Of a DNA stretch of 54,440 nucleotides, positions 10,627-19,065 are shown in pieces. A model generated the notes under the pieces. That model saw only the letters and a list, made by a program, of their open reading frames with translations. It did not search any database and was not told where the DNA came from. The stretch is from Specibacter cremeus (GTDB lineage Bacteria > Actinomycetota > Actinomycetes > Actinomycetales > Micrococcaceae): contig NZ_RWKQ01000015.1 of the NCBI RefSeq assembly GCF_003946885.1, positions 671 to 55,110 on the forward strand, in the 5' to 3' direction. Both the position numbers and the translations under genes were made by a program. Each line of letters starts with the position of its first letter. The stretch's first letter is position 1.

Positions 10627-12423
10627 CTACGGTTTCAGATCGTCATGCAGCACCACGCGGGACAGCTCGATGCCGCCGTCCTTGAGCTTCCAGTAGTGCA
10701 GGCGCAGCGCGGCCGGGGCCTTCTGCTCGACGTACAGCCGCCAGCACACGTCCCCGCCGCGCTGCACGGCGGGTGCGTGGGCGCCCTCGTTTTGCCGCAG
10801 CCAGTGCGGTTCGCGGTTGTGCAGCGGACCGTCCCGGTTCGCGACGAGGTCGACGACGGCGCGCAGCACCTTCGCGCGGCGCGGGGCGGGAAGCGCGGCG
10901 ATGCTGGACAGGAAGCCGTCGCCGAGCGAATAGTTGCCCAACGCGTGGACGCCCAGGGTTTCGGCGTCCTTGTCGACGGCCGGCACCTGGTCCGCCCACG
11001 CCAGGTACACCTCGTGCCGGAACTGGTCGGCCGGGTCCGTGAACGCGGGCGCGGGCGCCGCATCCGAGCGCGAGCTGGCCGTGCGGCGCTTCTTGCGCAG
11101 GTCCACGATCGTCGACTTCGAGGACGCCAATTCGCGTTTCAGCTCGTCGACCCGGTGCACGGCGTCATTGTATAGGCGGGCCAGGTCGTCGTTCTTGGAC
11201 CGCTCCGCCTCGAGCTGGCGTTGCAGCGCGGCGGCGACCTCATCGGTGGCGCCGCGCTTGTCCAGTTGCAGTTGCAGCGCGGCGATGGCCTGTTGGGCCG
11301 TGGCCAACTGCCGCTGGGTGGTCTGCAACGCCGTCTTCCGTTCGGCGGCGGAGAGCACCGGGGCGGGGTCCGGCCGGCGGGCGGCCGGGGCGAAAAGGCT
11401 CGCATACGGGCGGTCGAGCGCCAGCCAGGGCGGTCCGCCGGGGACCAGCGCCGGGGCTGGGACGACCGGTTCGTCGTCGTCCACGTCCAGCATGCTCAAG
11501 GCCACCTCGCCGGCGACGTATTGCACGCGCACGCACACCACCTCGCCCTCGGTGAGCAGGTCCTGGGCGGAGTCGAGTTCGTTCGACGAGATCTGCCCGA
11601 TGCCGATCGTGAACTCGGTCCCGGGCCAGAACTGCAACCGGGCCTCGGCCGGGCGGACGGCGACGACGCGGGCCAGGGCCAGCTGCCCGTCCCGGTAGAC
11701 GGCCGTGAACGTGGGCCGCCCGTGGGCCAGGGCGGAGACGTCGAACGTGCCGTCGGCCGGGTTGTGCGTGCCGGTCAGCACCTGCCCGACCGACAGAATC
11801 CAGTCGAGCGGGATGGACGGGAAGAGGTCGTCGGCGTGGATTTCGGCCGAGCCGCCGCCGTCGACGAGGACGACGACGGCGGTGGTCCCGTTCGCGTTGA
11901 ACTCCTTCACCGACGCCGTGACGCGGGCCGGGCCCCGCGCCGTCGCGCGCGTGGCGTCCGGGCGGATCACCGGCAGGGCGGCGGTGTCCTGGGCATGCCA
12001 CGCGGTGGCACTGACGTCATGGCGCAGCTTCTCGGTGAGGCGTTCCACGTCCTCCGCGGTGTGCGGGAGGCGCAGGACGCTCCGGTGCGGGTGTGTCTGC
12101 CATGACGCGTCCGGTGCGTAGACGCGGGCGGCGACGCCGAACACGTGGGTCTGCGCCGGCATGAGTTTCTCGAAGGCCCGGGTGTCCGCGCCGTCGACGA
12201 CCTCGAAGACGTCGACGGCGTCGCCCAGGATGCCGGCTATGCGGTCCGCGTCGAAATGGAGCGGGTCCTGGCGCTTGTGCGAGATGACGACGGCGGTCCG
12301 GTCACGCCCGGGGTCGAGCAGGTGGGCGGCGAGGTCGGCGACCGGGATCCGCCGGACCCGGGCGACGGGCGCGACGGAGGTGATCGGCGCCGCCGGCGCC
12401 TTGCGCCGTTTCCGTGCCGGCAT
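10627..12423 (-). CDS. Large multidomain protein: S1/OB-like segments plus coiled coil, unknown function
   Basis: The 598-residue cytosolic protein begins after a strong GGAGGAGGT site with a basic Lys/Arg/Ala tail. Residues about 25-150 form a compact alpha/beta domain (VVISHKRQDPLHF, THVFGVAARVYAPD). Residues about 170-250 and 255-330 look like two beta-rich OB/S1-type segments. The second includes EGEVVCVRVQYVAGEVALSML, close to the S1 pattern. A coiled coil spans about 365-445, ending in a basic KKRRTASSR stretch. The last 120 residues form a separate domain with conserved-looking DVCWRLYVEQ and RLHYWKLKDGGIELSR. The architecture suggests a nucleic-acid-associated protein, but I do not recognise the whole. 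It is transcribed alone, and its stop faces the SDR gene. Confidence 0.6.
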   Translation of the reverse strand: MPARKRRKAPAAPITSVAPVARVRRIPVADLAAHLLDPGRDRTAVVISHKRQDPLHFDADRIAGILGDAVDVFEVVDGADTRAFEKLMPAQTHVFGVAARVYAPDASWQTHPHRSVLRLPHTAEDVERLTEKLRHDVSATAWHAQDTAALPVIRPDATRATARGPARVTASVKEFNANGTTAVVVLVDGGGSAEIHADDLFPSIPLDWILSVGQVLTGTHNPADGTFDVSALAHGRPTFTAVYRDGQLALARVVAVRPAEARLQFWPGTEFTIGIGQISSNELDSAQDLLTEGEVVCVRVQYVAGEVALSMLDVDDDEPVVPAPALVPGGPPWLALDRPYASLFAPAARRPDPAPVLSAAERKTALQTTQRQLATAQQAIAALQLQLDKRGATDEVAAALQRQLEAERSKNDDLARLYNDAVHRVDELKRELASSKSTIVDLRKKRRTASSRSDAAPAPAFTDPADQFRHEVYLAWADQVPAVDKDAETLGVHALGNYSLGDGFLSSIAALPAPRRAKVLRAVVDLVANRDGPLHNREPHWLRQNEGAHAPAVQRGGDVCWRLYVEQKAPAALRLHYWKLKDGGIELSRVVLHDDLKP

Positions 12424-12512
12424 GGGCCACCTCCTCCCGCCGCACCAGGGTTGCCGATGGTTGAGCTGTTAACATACCGTGACACCCCTGCAAAACGCCG
12501 GAGCGGGCCTGC

Positions 12513-13199
12513 CTACGCCACGGCCGCCGCGGCCAGCAGCGTGAAGCTGCGCCCGATGGGCGTCGCGGCGGCGCCCTCCGCCGGGCCGATCACATCCCCG
12601 GCGTCCACATCCGGTGCCGCGCAGACGATGGTTCGGCCGCCGGCGCTGACCAGCGCCGCTCGGGGGCCGATCCGGCGCAACAGTGGCAGGGCGCGCCGCT
12701 CCAGTGTCTGGGCGGTGACATCCAGGCCCACGATCCCGGCCACGGCGTCGCCGCGGAACACCGGATGGGTGAACGTGAGCACGTATTCGTCCGTGCACAG
12801 CAGGTCGATGTACGGTCCGGTGACATGCGGGCGCCGGGTGGCCACGGGGACCTTGAACCATTCGGCCCCCACGTACCGGCTCATCGACTGCGGGCTGAAG
12901 TTCGCCAGCGCGTCCACACGTTCCAGGTCCTCGCCCTGCCACCAGGCGATGTAGCTGCGGTCCGGGCCGAGCAGGCCGGCCGAAGCGATGAAGCCCGCGC
13001 CCGTCACGTTCGACCCGGGCGCCAGCAACATGTCGGAGACCGTGGGGCGGACAAACTTGTCGATGGCCGAACCCGAAAGCTTCCCCGCGTCGTTGAGCCA
13101 TCGCGTGGTGGCGGCGGCCCAGTCGTCGATGCGCCCTTCAATGCCCTCGACGAGGGTGCGCAGCTCGGCCGTGGCCGGCGCGGCGTCGTTGCCGTTCAT
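12513..13199 (-). CDS. Soluble cache-domain sensor-like protein
   Basis: The 228-residue protein contains a PDC/cache-like ligand-binding fold. GAEWFKVPVATRRPHVTGPYID corresponds to the W-x-x-P..Y segment, and TFTHPVFRGDAVAGIVGLDVTAQTLE to the V-G-V-x-G-x-D strand. Extracellular cache sensors usually carry membrane helices, but none is visible here, nor an output domain. The start ATG overlaps the stop of the upstream GntR/FCD regulator (ATGA), so both are made together. With the divergent polyamine-type ABC transporter this suggests a cytosolic ligand sensor or ligand buffer for the transported compound, which is inference. Confidence 0.7.
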   Translation of the reverse strand: MNGNDAAPATAELRTLVEGIEGRIDDWAAATTRWLNDAGKLSGSAIDKFVRPTVSDMLLAPGSNVTGAGFIASAGLLGPDRSYIAWWQGEDLERVDALANFSPQSMSRYVGAEWFKVPVATRRPHVTGPYIDLLCTDEYVLTFTHPVFRGDAVAGIVGLDVTAQTLERRALPLLRRIGPRAALVSAGGRTIVCAAPDVDAGDVIGPAEGAAATPIGRSFTLLAAAAVA

Positions 13200-13987
13200 G
13201 AAGCCTCTTCCTCGGTGGTTCCGGGGGTGTGTGCCTGGCCGGCCGCGTGTTCGGCCAGCAGCCAATTGGTGGTGGTCTGGATCAGTTCGCGCGTGCGGGC
13301 CTCGGCTGCGCCGGAATCGTGTGATTCGATGGCCGCCGTCACCGCCTCGCTCAATTCCGCGATGTGTTCGCAAAACGCCGGGTCGCCGAACGGCAGCAGC
13401 GTCAATGTTCCCATATCCGCCTGCAGGCGCAGGATTTCCCTGGCCAGCCGGGCGGAGCGGGCCACGGCCGCGACCTCCAGCATGAATTCCGACGCCGACA
13501 GTCGCCAGGCCAGGGCCGTCGCCCCTTGCCCGTCCCCGGCGGCGGGGCGGATGTAGCCGCGCAGCGAGGCAATGTCCGCCGCGTCCGAGCGCCGGGCCGC
13601 AACCCCCGCGCACGTGGCGGCGATGGCCCGCCAGTGCAGCCCCAGGTCGCTGATCTGCAGCCTGGTCAGGTCCAGCAACCGGGCCCGGGCCCGCTCGGGG
13701 GAGGGCAGCGCGTCGTCGGCGATGAAGCTGCCGCCGCTGCGCCCGCGCACGGTGCGGATCAGGCCCTGGCCGCGCAATTGGGACAGCGCCTCGCGGGTGG
13801 TGACGGCGGAGACGCCCAGTGCCCCGGCCAGTTCGATCTCGTTCGGCAGCCGCTGCCCGCTGGTGAGCAGCCCGGTCTCCACGGCCAGCTCGATGCGCCG
13901 GCACACCTCGTCCACGAGTCCGCCCGACTTGATGGGCAGGAACACGGCGGCCAGGCTGCGCGACGCGCCCAGGGGTGACAGCGACAT
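13196..13987 (-). CDS. GntR-family regulator, FCD (FadR) subfamily
   Basis: The 263-residue protein has an N-terminal winged helix (residues about 20-95). Recognisable segments are SGQRLPNEIELAGALGVSAV, TTREALSQLRGQGLIRTVRG and RSGGSFI. A helical FCD effector domain follows, with DLGLHWRAIAATCAGVAAR and the later metal-site His-containing helices (FCEHIAELSEAV). FCD regulators usually bind an acid effector and repress neighbouring catabolic or transport genes. A GGGAGGGAA site precedes the ATG. It is divergent from the ABC transporter operon, and the AT-rich inverted repeats at 14053-14090 are the likely operator. Confidence 0.87.
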   Translation of the reverse strand: MSLSPLGASRSLAAVFLPIKSGGLVDEVCRRIELAVETGLLTSGQRLPNEIELAGALGVSAVTTREALSQLRGQGLIRTVRGRSGGSFIADDALPSPERARARLLDLTRLQISDLGLHWRAIAATCAGVAARRSDAADIASLRGYIRPAAGDGQGATALAWRLSASEFMLEVAAVARSARLAREILRLQADMGTLTLLPFGDPAFCEHIAELSEAVTAAIESHDSGAAEARTRELIQTTTNWLLAEHAAGQAHTPGTTEEEAS

Positions 13988-14052
13988 GCGGTTCCCTCCC
14001 CGGGTGGTGCCTGGCGGCGCTCGGTGCGCCGTGCAGCAATCGTAACCAGAAG

Positions 14053-14090
14053 TTTATGACCAGGTCTATACATAAATCCTCCTATGTAAT
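14053..14090. promoter_or_regulatory. AT-rich operator/promoter region between GntR and ABC transporter genes
   Basis: An AT-rich island in otherwise GC-rich DNA carries two overlapping inverted repeats: TTTATG-N12-CATAAA (14053-14076) and TACAT-N10-ATGTA (14069-14088). This size and spacing suit a dimeric GntR regulator. The position, about 65 bases before the GntR start and 105 before the transporter start, suits control of both. Exact -10 and -35 elements are not clear. Confidence 0.6.
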
Positions 14091-14195
14091 AGTGTTTGTG
14101 ATCGTCAACCCGATGTGCCCTGCATCACGTGCCGGGGGCGTCGCTTCAGAAACACGCGAGTCGACCCCGTCGGCCCGCCTCACGAAAGGCGCACC

Positions 14196-15278
14196 ATGAG
14201 CCAGACCGTCCTGGGCGGCGACCGCGCAGCCACACCGTCCGGCACCGCCGAGGTCCCCGCCATCCGCCTGCGCAACCTCGTCAAGCGATTCGGCGAGACG
14301 GCCGCCGTCGACGGCGTCGACCTGGACATCCGGCAGGGCGAGTTCTTCTCCATGCTCGGCCCGTCCGGCTCCGGCAAGACCACCGTGCTGCGCCTGATCG
14401 CCGGGTTCGACCTGCCCACCTCCGGCACCATCGAGCTGGAGGGCAGGGACGTCAGTGGCATGGCCCCGTTCCAGCGCGATGTCAACACCGTGTTCCAGGA
14501 TTACGCGCTGTTCCCGCACATGTCGCTGCTGGACAACGTCGCGTACGGGCTGCGCGTGCGCGGCATGGCCAAGCAGGAGCGCCGCGAGCGCGCCGTCGAG
14601 GCCCTGGACCGCGTCCAGCTCGGCAAGTTCGTGACCCGCCGCCCCGCCCAGCTCTCCGGCGGCCAGCGCCAACGCGTCGCGCTGGCCCGTGCCCTGGTGG
14701 TCGAGCCCAAGGTGCTGCTGCTGGACGAACCGCTCGGCGCGCTCGACCTGAAGCTGCGCCAGCAGATGCAGCTCGAGTTGAAGGAGCTGCAGCGCTCGCT
14801 CGGCATCACCTTCATCTTCGTTACGCACGACCAGGAGGAGGCGCTGACCATGAGCGACCGCATCGGCGTGTTCAACAACGGCAAGATCGCCCAGACCGGC
14901 ACCGCGCACGAGATCTACCGGCGCCCCACCGGTCCGTTCGTCGCCAACTTCGTCGGCACCTCGAACCTGTTCGGCGCCGACGCCGCCGGCCGGCTGTACG
15001 GCCGCGGCGGCCAGTTCGTGGTCCGCCCGGAGCGGCTCGCCATCGGTTGGGACGGCGCCACGCCATCGGACGACGGCGTCACCGCCGTCCGCGGGACGGT
15101 CGCCTCCGTCGTCTACGTGGGGCACGCCACCCAGGTCCACGTGGCGCTGGAAGGCGGCCCCGCCGTCGTCGTTCTGGTGGGCGCGGACCTGCCCGGCGCG
15201 GACGACGACCTGCTTGGCCGTTCCGTCGCCGTCTCCTGGGCCGACCGGGACGCCGTCTGGCTGCCCGACGCGGCCTGA
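14196..15278 (+). CDS. potA: Polyamine-type ABC transporter ATP-binding protein
   Basis: The 360-residue ATPase has Walker A GPSGSGKTT (about residues 60-68), a Q-loop in TVFQDYALFPHM, the signature LSGGQRQRVALARAL, Walker B LLLDEPLGALD, and the H-loop in FVTHDQEEAL. A C-terminal TOBE-like regulatory domain begins near FVVRPERLAI. The PotA/CysA-like family energises import of spermidine, putrescine or related cations. GAAAGG precedes the ATG at 14196. It is the first gene of a four-gene operon (ATPase, binding protein, two permeases). Substrate is inferred from gene order and family and could be another amine or compatible solute. Confidence 0.88.
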   Translation: MSQTVLGGDRAATPSGTAEVPAIRLRNLVKRFGETAAVDGVDLDIRQGEFFSMLGPSGSGKTTVLRLIAGFDLPTSGTIELEGRDVSGMAPFQRDVNTVFQDYALFPHMSLLDNVAYGLRVRGMAKQERRERAVEALDRVQLGKFVTRRPAQLSGGQRQRVALARALVVEPKVLLLDEPLGALDLKLRQQMQLELKELQRSLGITFIFVTHDQEEALTMSDRIGVFNNGKIAQTGTAHEIYRRPTGPFVANFVGTSNLFGADAAGRLYGRGGQFVVRPERLAIGWDGATPSDDGVTAVRGTVASVVYVGHATQVHVALEGGPAVVVLVGADLPGADDDLLGRSVAVSWADRDAVWLPDAA

Positions 15279-15322
15279 ACCACGTTTCCATCATCATTCG
15301 CACATTACGAAAGGCACGAACC

Positions 15323-16507
15323 ATGGGACCCAAGAAATCGCTGAAAGTGGCCGGGGCGCTGGCCGTCGCGGCCCTGGCCCTGTCCGCCTGCGGCACCTCC
15401 GGCGGCGGCACCTCCGGCGGCGGCAACGCCGTCGCGAAGACCTCGATCGGGGACGGGGAGGGGCAGGTGTCGATCCTGGCGTGGCCCGGCTACGTCGAGG
15501 ACGGCAGCAACGACCCCAAGGTCAACTGGGTCAAGCCGTTCGAGGAACAGACGGGCTGCAAGGTCAGTTTCAAGCCGTTCGGCACCTCCGATGAGGCCGT
15601 GACGCTCATGCGCACGGGCCAGTACGACGTCATCTCCGCCTCCGGCGACGCGTCGCTGCGCCTGATCGCCGGCGGCGACGTGCAGCCGGTCAACGTGGGC
15701 CTGCTGAAAAACTACGCCGACGTGTACCCGTTCCTGAAGGACAAGGCGTGGAACACCGTGGACGGCAAGAACTACGGCATGCCGCACGGCTGGGGCGCCA
15801 ACGTGCTCATGTACCGCACGGACAAGGTCAGCCCGGCACCGACGTCGTGGAGTTCCGTGTTCACCGACGCGGGCAAGAACGCCGGCAAGGTCACCGCCTA
15901 CGACTCGCCGATCTACATCGCCGACGCGGCGCTGTACCTGATGAAGCACAAGCCGGAGCTGGGCATCAAGAACCCGTACGCGCTGGACAAGGACCAGCTC
16001 GCCGCGGCCGTGTCGCTGCTCAAGGACCAGCGCAAGAACGTGGGCGAATACTGGAACGACGTCGTGAAGTCCGTGCAGTCGTTCGCCTCCGGCGGCACCG
16101 TCATCGGCACCACCTGGCAGGTCGGGGCGAACATCGCCAAGGCCGACGGCGCGAAGGTCGAGACCGTGCTGCCCGAGGAAGGGGCCACGGGCTGGTCTGA
16201 CACGTGGATGATCGGCGCGAAGACCAAGAACCCGAACTGCTCCTACAAGTGGCTGGACTACATTGCCAGCCCCAAGGCCAACGCCCAGGTGGCCGAGTAC
16301 TTCGGCGAGTCGCCGGCGAACCCGTTGGCCTGCGCGCTGACCGAGGACAAGAACCACTGCGCGACGTACCACTCCGGCGACGCATCCTACGCGGACAAGA
16401 TCTGGTACTGGACCACGCCCGTGGCCACCTGCCTGGACGGCCGCAAGGACACCACCTGCACCGACTACTCCGAGTGGACCAAGGCCTGGACGGAGATCAA
16501 GGGCTAG
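15323..16507 (+). CDS. potD: Extracellular solute-binding lipoprotein, PotD-like
   Basis: The 394-residue protein has a lipoprotein signal peptide with lipobox LSAC (Cys23) and a Gly/Ser linker. The mature part is a class-D-like binding protein: ILAWPGYVEDG, then KPFEEQTGCKV, YDVISASGDASLRL and YGMPHGWGANVLMY, a pattern characteristic of PotD/PotF spermidine/putrescine-binding proteins. It would be tethered outside the membrane and deliver ligand to the permeases. Three Cys pairs late in the chain (CSYKW, ACALTEDKNHC, TCLDGRKDTTC) suggest disulfides, which is unusual for the family. The CGAAAGGC site before the ATG copies that before the ATPase gene. The gap to the ATPase stop is 44 bases. 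Confidence 0.87.
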   Translation: MGPKKSLKVAGALAVAALALSACGTSGGGTSGGGNAVAKTSIGDGEGQVSILAWPGYVEDGSNDPKVNWVKPFEEQTGCKVSFKPFGTSDEAVTLMRTGQYDVISASGDASLRLIAGGDVQPVNVGLLKNYADVYPFLKDKAWNTVDGKNYGMPHGWGANVLMYRTDKVSPAPTSWSSVFTDAGKNAGKVTAYDSPIYIADAALYLMKHKPELGIKNPYALDKDQLAAAVSLLKDQRKNVGEYWNDVVKSVQSFASGGTVIGTTWQVGANIAKADGAKVETVLPEEGATGWSDTWMIGAKTKNPNCSYKWLDYIASPKANAQVAEYFGESPANPLACALTEDKNHCATYHSGDASYADKIWYWTTPVATCLDGRKDTTCTDYSEWTKAWTEIKG

Positions 16508-16538
16508 CAACCACCTTTAGACGAAGGTATTCAAGGAC

Positions 16539-17477
16539 ATGGCACTACAGACTCAGCCCGGCACCCGGCCGGGCCGGGGCACCGCGCCGGGCACCGCCGT
16601 CGTGCCCCGTGCCCGCACCAACACGTTCTCCGCGCTGCTCCACCGGCATCCGCGGCTGCGGCTCGCCGGGCTGCTGACCGCCCCCGCCGGGTGGCTGGTG
16701 CTGGTGTACGTGGCCGCGCTCGCCGCACTGCTCATCACGGCGCTGTGGACCGTTGACACGTTCACCGGCAAGGTCACCCAGTCGTGGACGCTGGCGAACG
16801 TCGTCCAGGTCGTCACCGACCCGGTGTACCAGATCATCACGCTGCGCACGCTGTGGATCGCGCTGGCCGTCACGGTCATCGACATGGTCATCGCCCTGCC
16901 GATCTCCTTCTTCATTGCCAAGGTGGCCACCGAGCGCTGGCAGAAGCTGCTGGTCGTGGCCGTGCTCATGCCGTTGTGGGCCAGCTACCTGGTCAAGGCG
17001 TACGCGTGGCGGAATGTGCTGGCGGAGGGTGGGCTGCTGGAATGGCTGGGCACGCCGCTGGGCCTGCACAGCCCGGGGTATTCGGAGACGGCGGTGATCC
17101 TGACGTTGTCCTACATCTGGCTGCCGTACATGATCCTGCCCATCCACGCCGGCTTCGAGCGCGTGCCCGATTCGCTGCTGGAGGCCTCCGGGGACCTGGG
17201 CGCCAAGCCGTGGACGACGATGCGCCTGGTCATGCTGCCGATCCTGGTGCCGTCCATCATCGCCGGCACGATCTTCACGTTCTCGCTGTCGCTGGGCGAC
17301 TACATCACGGCGCAGATCGTCGGCGGCACCACGCAGATGCTCGGCACCGTGGTGTACGCGAACGTCGGGGCCGCGAACAACCTGCCGTTCGCCTCGGCCG
17401 TGTCGCTGATCCCGATCGCGATCGTCATGATCTACCTGTTCGTCGTCCGCCGCACCGGCGCCCTGGAAAACCTGTAG
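16539..17477 (+). CDS. potB: ABC transporter permease, PotB-like
   Basis: The 312-residue membrane protein has about six helices after a Pro/Gly/Arg-rich cytoplasmic tail of about 50 residues. The EAA-type motif that contacts the ATPase is LEASGDLGAKPWTTMRLVML near residues 222-241. The LMPLWASYLVKAYAWRNVL segment is typical of PotB/PotH. It lies 31 bases after the binding-protein gene and 10 before the second permease. The extended N-terminal tail is longer than in E. coli PotB. Confidence 0.87.
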   Translation: MALQTQPGTRPGRGTAPGTAVVPRARTNTFSALLHRHPRLRLAGLLTAPAGWLVLVYVAALAALLITALWTVDTFTGKVTQSWTLANVVQVVTDPVYQIITLRTLWIALAVTVIDMVIALPISFFIAKVATERWQKLLVVAVLMPLWASYLVKAYAWRNVLAEGGLLEWLGTPLGLHSPGYSETAVILTLSYIWLPYMILPIHAGFERVPDSLLEASGDLGAKPWTTMRLVMLPILVPSIIAGTIFTFSLSLGDYITAQIVGGTTQMLGTVVYANVGAANNLPFASAVSLIPIAIVMIYLFVVRRTGALENL

Positions 17478-17487
17478 GAGGTTCGAC

Positions 17488-18333
17488 GTGAGACTCTCGC
17501 GAAGCGCAAAATCCGTCCTCGGCGTCTTGACGGCCCTGGTCCTGCTGTTCATCTACGGGCCGCTGCTGCTCGTGGTGGTGAACTCGTTCAACGCCGACCG
17601 CACGTTCGGCTGGCCGCCGAAGGGGTTCACGCTCGAGTGGTGGGGGCGGGCGTTCGAATCCGAGGGCGTGCGGCAGGCGCTCATGGCGTCCCTGGGGGTG
17701 GCGGTCGTGTCCACGGCGGTGTCGCTGGTGCTGGGAACGTTGCTGTCCCTGGCGCTGCAACGCTACAAGTTCTTTGGCCGGGACGTGGTGAACCTGCTGG
17801 TGATCCTGCCGATCGCCTTGCCCGGCATCGTCACCGGCATCGCGCTGAACAACATGTTCACCACCATCCTGGGCGTGTCGTTGAGCATGTGGACGGTGAT
17901 CATCGCCCATGCCACGTTCTGCATGGTGACCGTGTTCAACAACGTGATCGCCCGGCTGCGGCGCATGAACGGCGGGTTGGAGGAGGCCTCCTTCGATTTG
18001 GGTGCCGGCGTGTTCACGACGTTCCGGCTCGTGACGTTCCCGCAGCTGCGCTCGGCCCTGCTGGCCGGTGGCCTGCTGGCGTTCGCGCTGAGCTTCGACG
18101 AGATCATCGTGACCACGTTCACGATCGGGGCGGGCGAGACGACGCTGCCGATCTGGATCCTGCAGAACCTGTTCCGCCCGAACCAGGCCCCGGTGGTCAA
18201 CGTGGTCGCCGTGGTGCTGATCCTGGTCTCGATCGTGCCGATCTGGCTGGCGCAGCGGCTGTCCGCCGATTCCGTTGGCGTGGGTGCCGGGCGGGACGGT
18301 GCCGGGCGGGCCGCGAAGGCCACGGCTGGCTAG
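17488..18333 (+). CDS. potC: ABC transporter permease, PotC-like
   Basis: The 281-residue protein starts at GTG after an ideal AGGAGG site. It has six helices and the EAA motif EEASFDLGAGVFTTFRLVTF. PLLLVVVNSFNADRTFGWP and ALSFDEIIVTTFTIGAGETTLP are typical of PotC/PotI. It is the last gene of the transporter operon. Its stop codon TAG at 18331-18333 overlaps that of the convergent maleate-isomerase-like gene in the tetramer CTAG, so there is no room for a terminator outside coding sequence. Confidence 0.87.
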   Translation: MRLSRSAKSVLGVLTALVLLFIYGPLLLVVVNSFNADRTFGWPPKGFTLEWWGRAFESEGVRQALMASLGVAVVSTAVSLVLGTLLSLALQRYKFFGRDVVNLLVILPIALPGIVTGIALNNMFTTILGVSLSMWTVIIAHATFCMVTVFNNVIARLRRMNGGLEEASFDLGAGVFTTFRLVTFPQLRSALLAGGLLAFALSFDEIIVTTFTIGAGETTLPIWILQNLFRPNQAPVVNVVAVVLILVSIVPIWLAQRLSADSVGVGAGRDGAGRAAKATAG

Positions 18334-19055
18334 CCGAGCAACCGCCCCCACGTCGGGGCCAGCAGCGGCGCGCCGGTCAACCGCAGGCAGTGCCACAAGG
18401 TGACGGCCACCGAGTCGAGGACCGGAACGTCCGTCCGTTTTTCGACTTCGGCCGCCAGTCCGGCGCCGTACAGGTTGGTGCACAGGTATACCAGGGCGTC
18501 CGGGCGGGCGGCCGCAAGCTCGAGGGACCCGGGCCGCAGCTCGTCCTCGGTCACGCGGGCAAACGACTCGTTGTCGCTCAGGCCCAGGCCTTGGTCGGCG
18601 ACCACCTTGATCCCGTTCTCCGCGTAGCAGGATGCGATCGCGGCGTTGACGTCGGCCGTGTACGGCGTCAGGAGCGCAATCCGTGCCAGGTCGAACGCGG
18701 CGAACGCTGCCAGGTAGGCGAGCGTTGACGTCGTTGCCGGCACACCCGTGGCAGCCGTGATCTCCGCGGCCAGCTCGCGGTCGTGGTCGACGCCCAGCCA
18801 GGAGCCGGACGTCCCGTTCCAGGCAATGACGTCGACGTCCGCCGTCGCCAGCAGTTGCGCGGCCTCGCGCATGACGGAGCGCCCGAACTGGTTGTCGGAG
18901 GAATCGTCGAGGGCGATGCGTGTCACCGGGATGCGGGTGAAGTGGATGGTCACGTCGTCCCGCCCGCCCAGGATCCGGTAGGTTTGCGGTTCCAGGCAGG
19001 TGTTGGAGGACGGCACGATCATGCCGATGCGTTTGGTGCGGGTGGGGGTGGACAT
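18330..19055 (-). CDS. Maleate cis-trans isomerase / arylmalonate decarboxylase-like protein
   Basis: The 241-residue protein belongs to the Asp/Glu racemase superfamily. The opening RIGMIVPSSNTCLEPQTYRIL is the hallmark of maleate isomerase-like proteins. IAWNGTSGSWLG replaces the usual first cysteine loop (often TSGS-type), and the second half has VYLCTNLYGAGLAAEVE, where the Cys of LCTN is a good catalytic candidate. Ile-Ala-Leu-Leu-Thr-Pro-Tyr (IALLTPYT) is also family-typical. Likely chemistry is isomerisation, racemisation or decarboxylation at an acidic carbon. It is the last gene of the hydantoinase operon, starting 10 bases after the hydantoinase stop. Confidence 0.75.
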   Translation of the reverse strand: MSTPTRTKRIGMIVPSSNTCLEPQTYRILGGRDDVTIHFTRIPVTRIALDDSSDNQFGRSVMREAAQLLATADVDVIAWNGTSGSWLGVDHDRELAAEITAATGVPATTSTLAYLAAFAAFDLARIALLTPYTADVNAAIASCYAENGIKVVADQGLGLSDNESFARVTEDELRPGSLELAAARPDALVYLCTNLYGAGLAAEVEKRTDVPVLDSVAVTLWHCLRLTGAPLLAPTWGRLLG

Positions 19056-19065
19056 CTCAGTGCTC

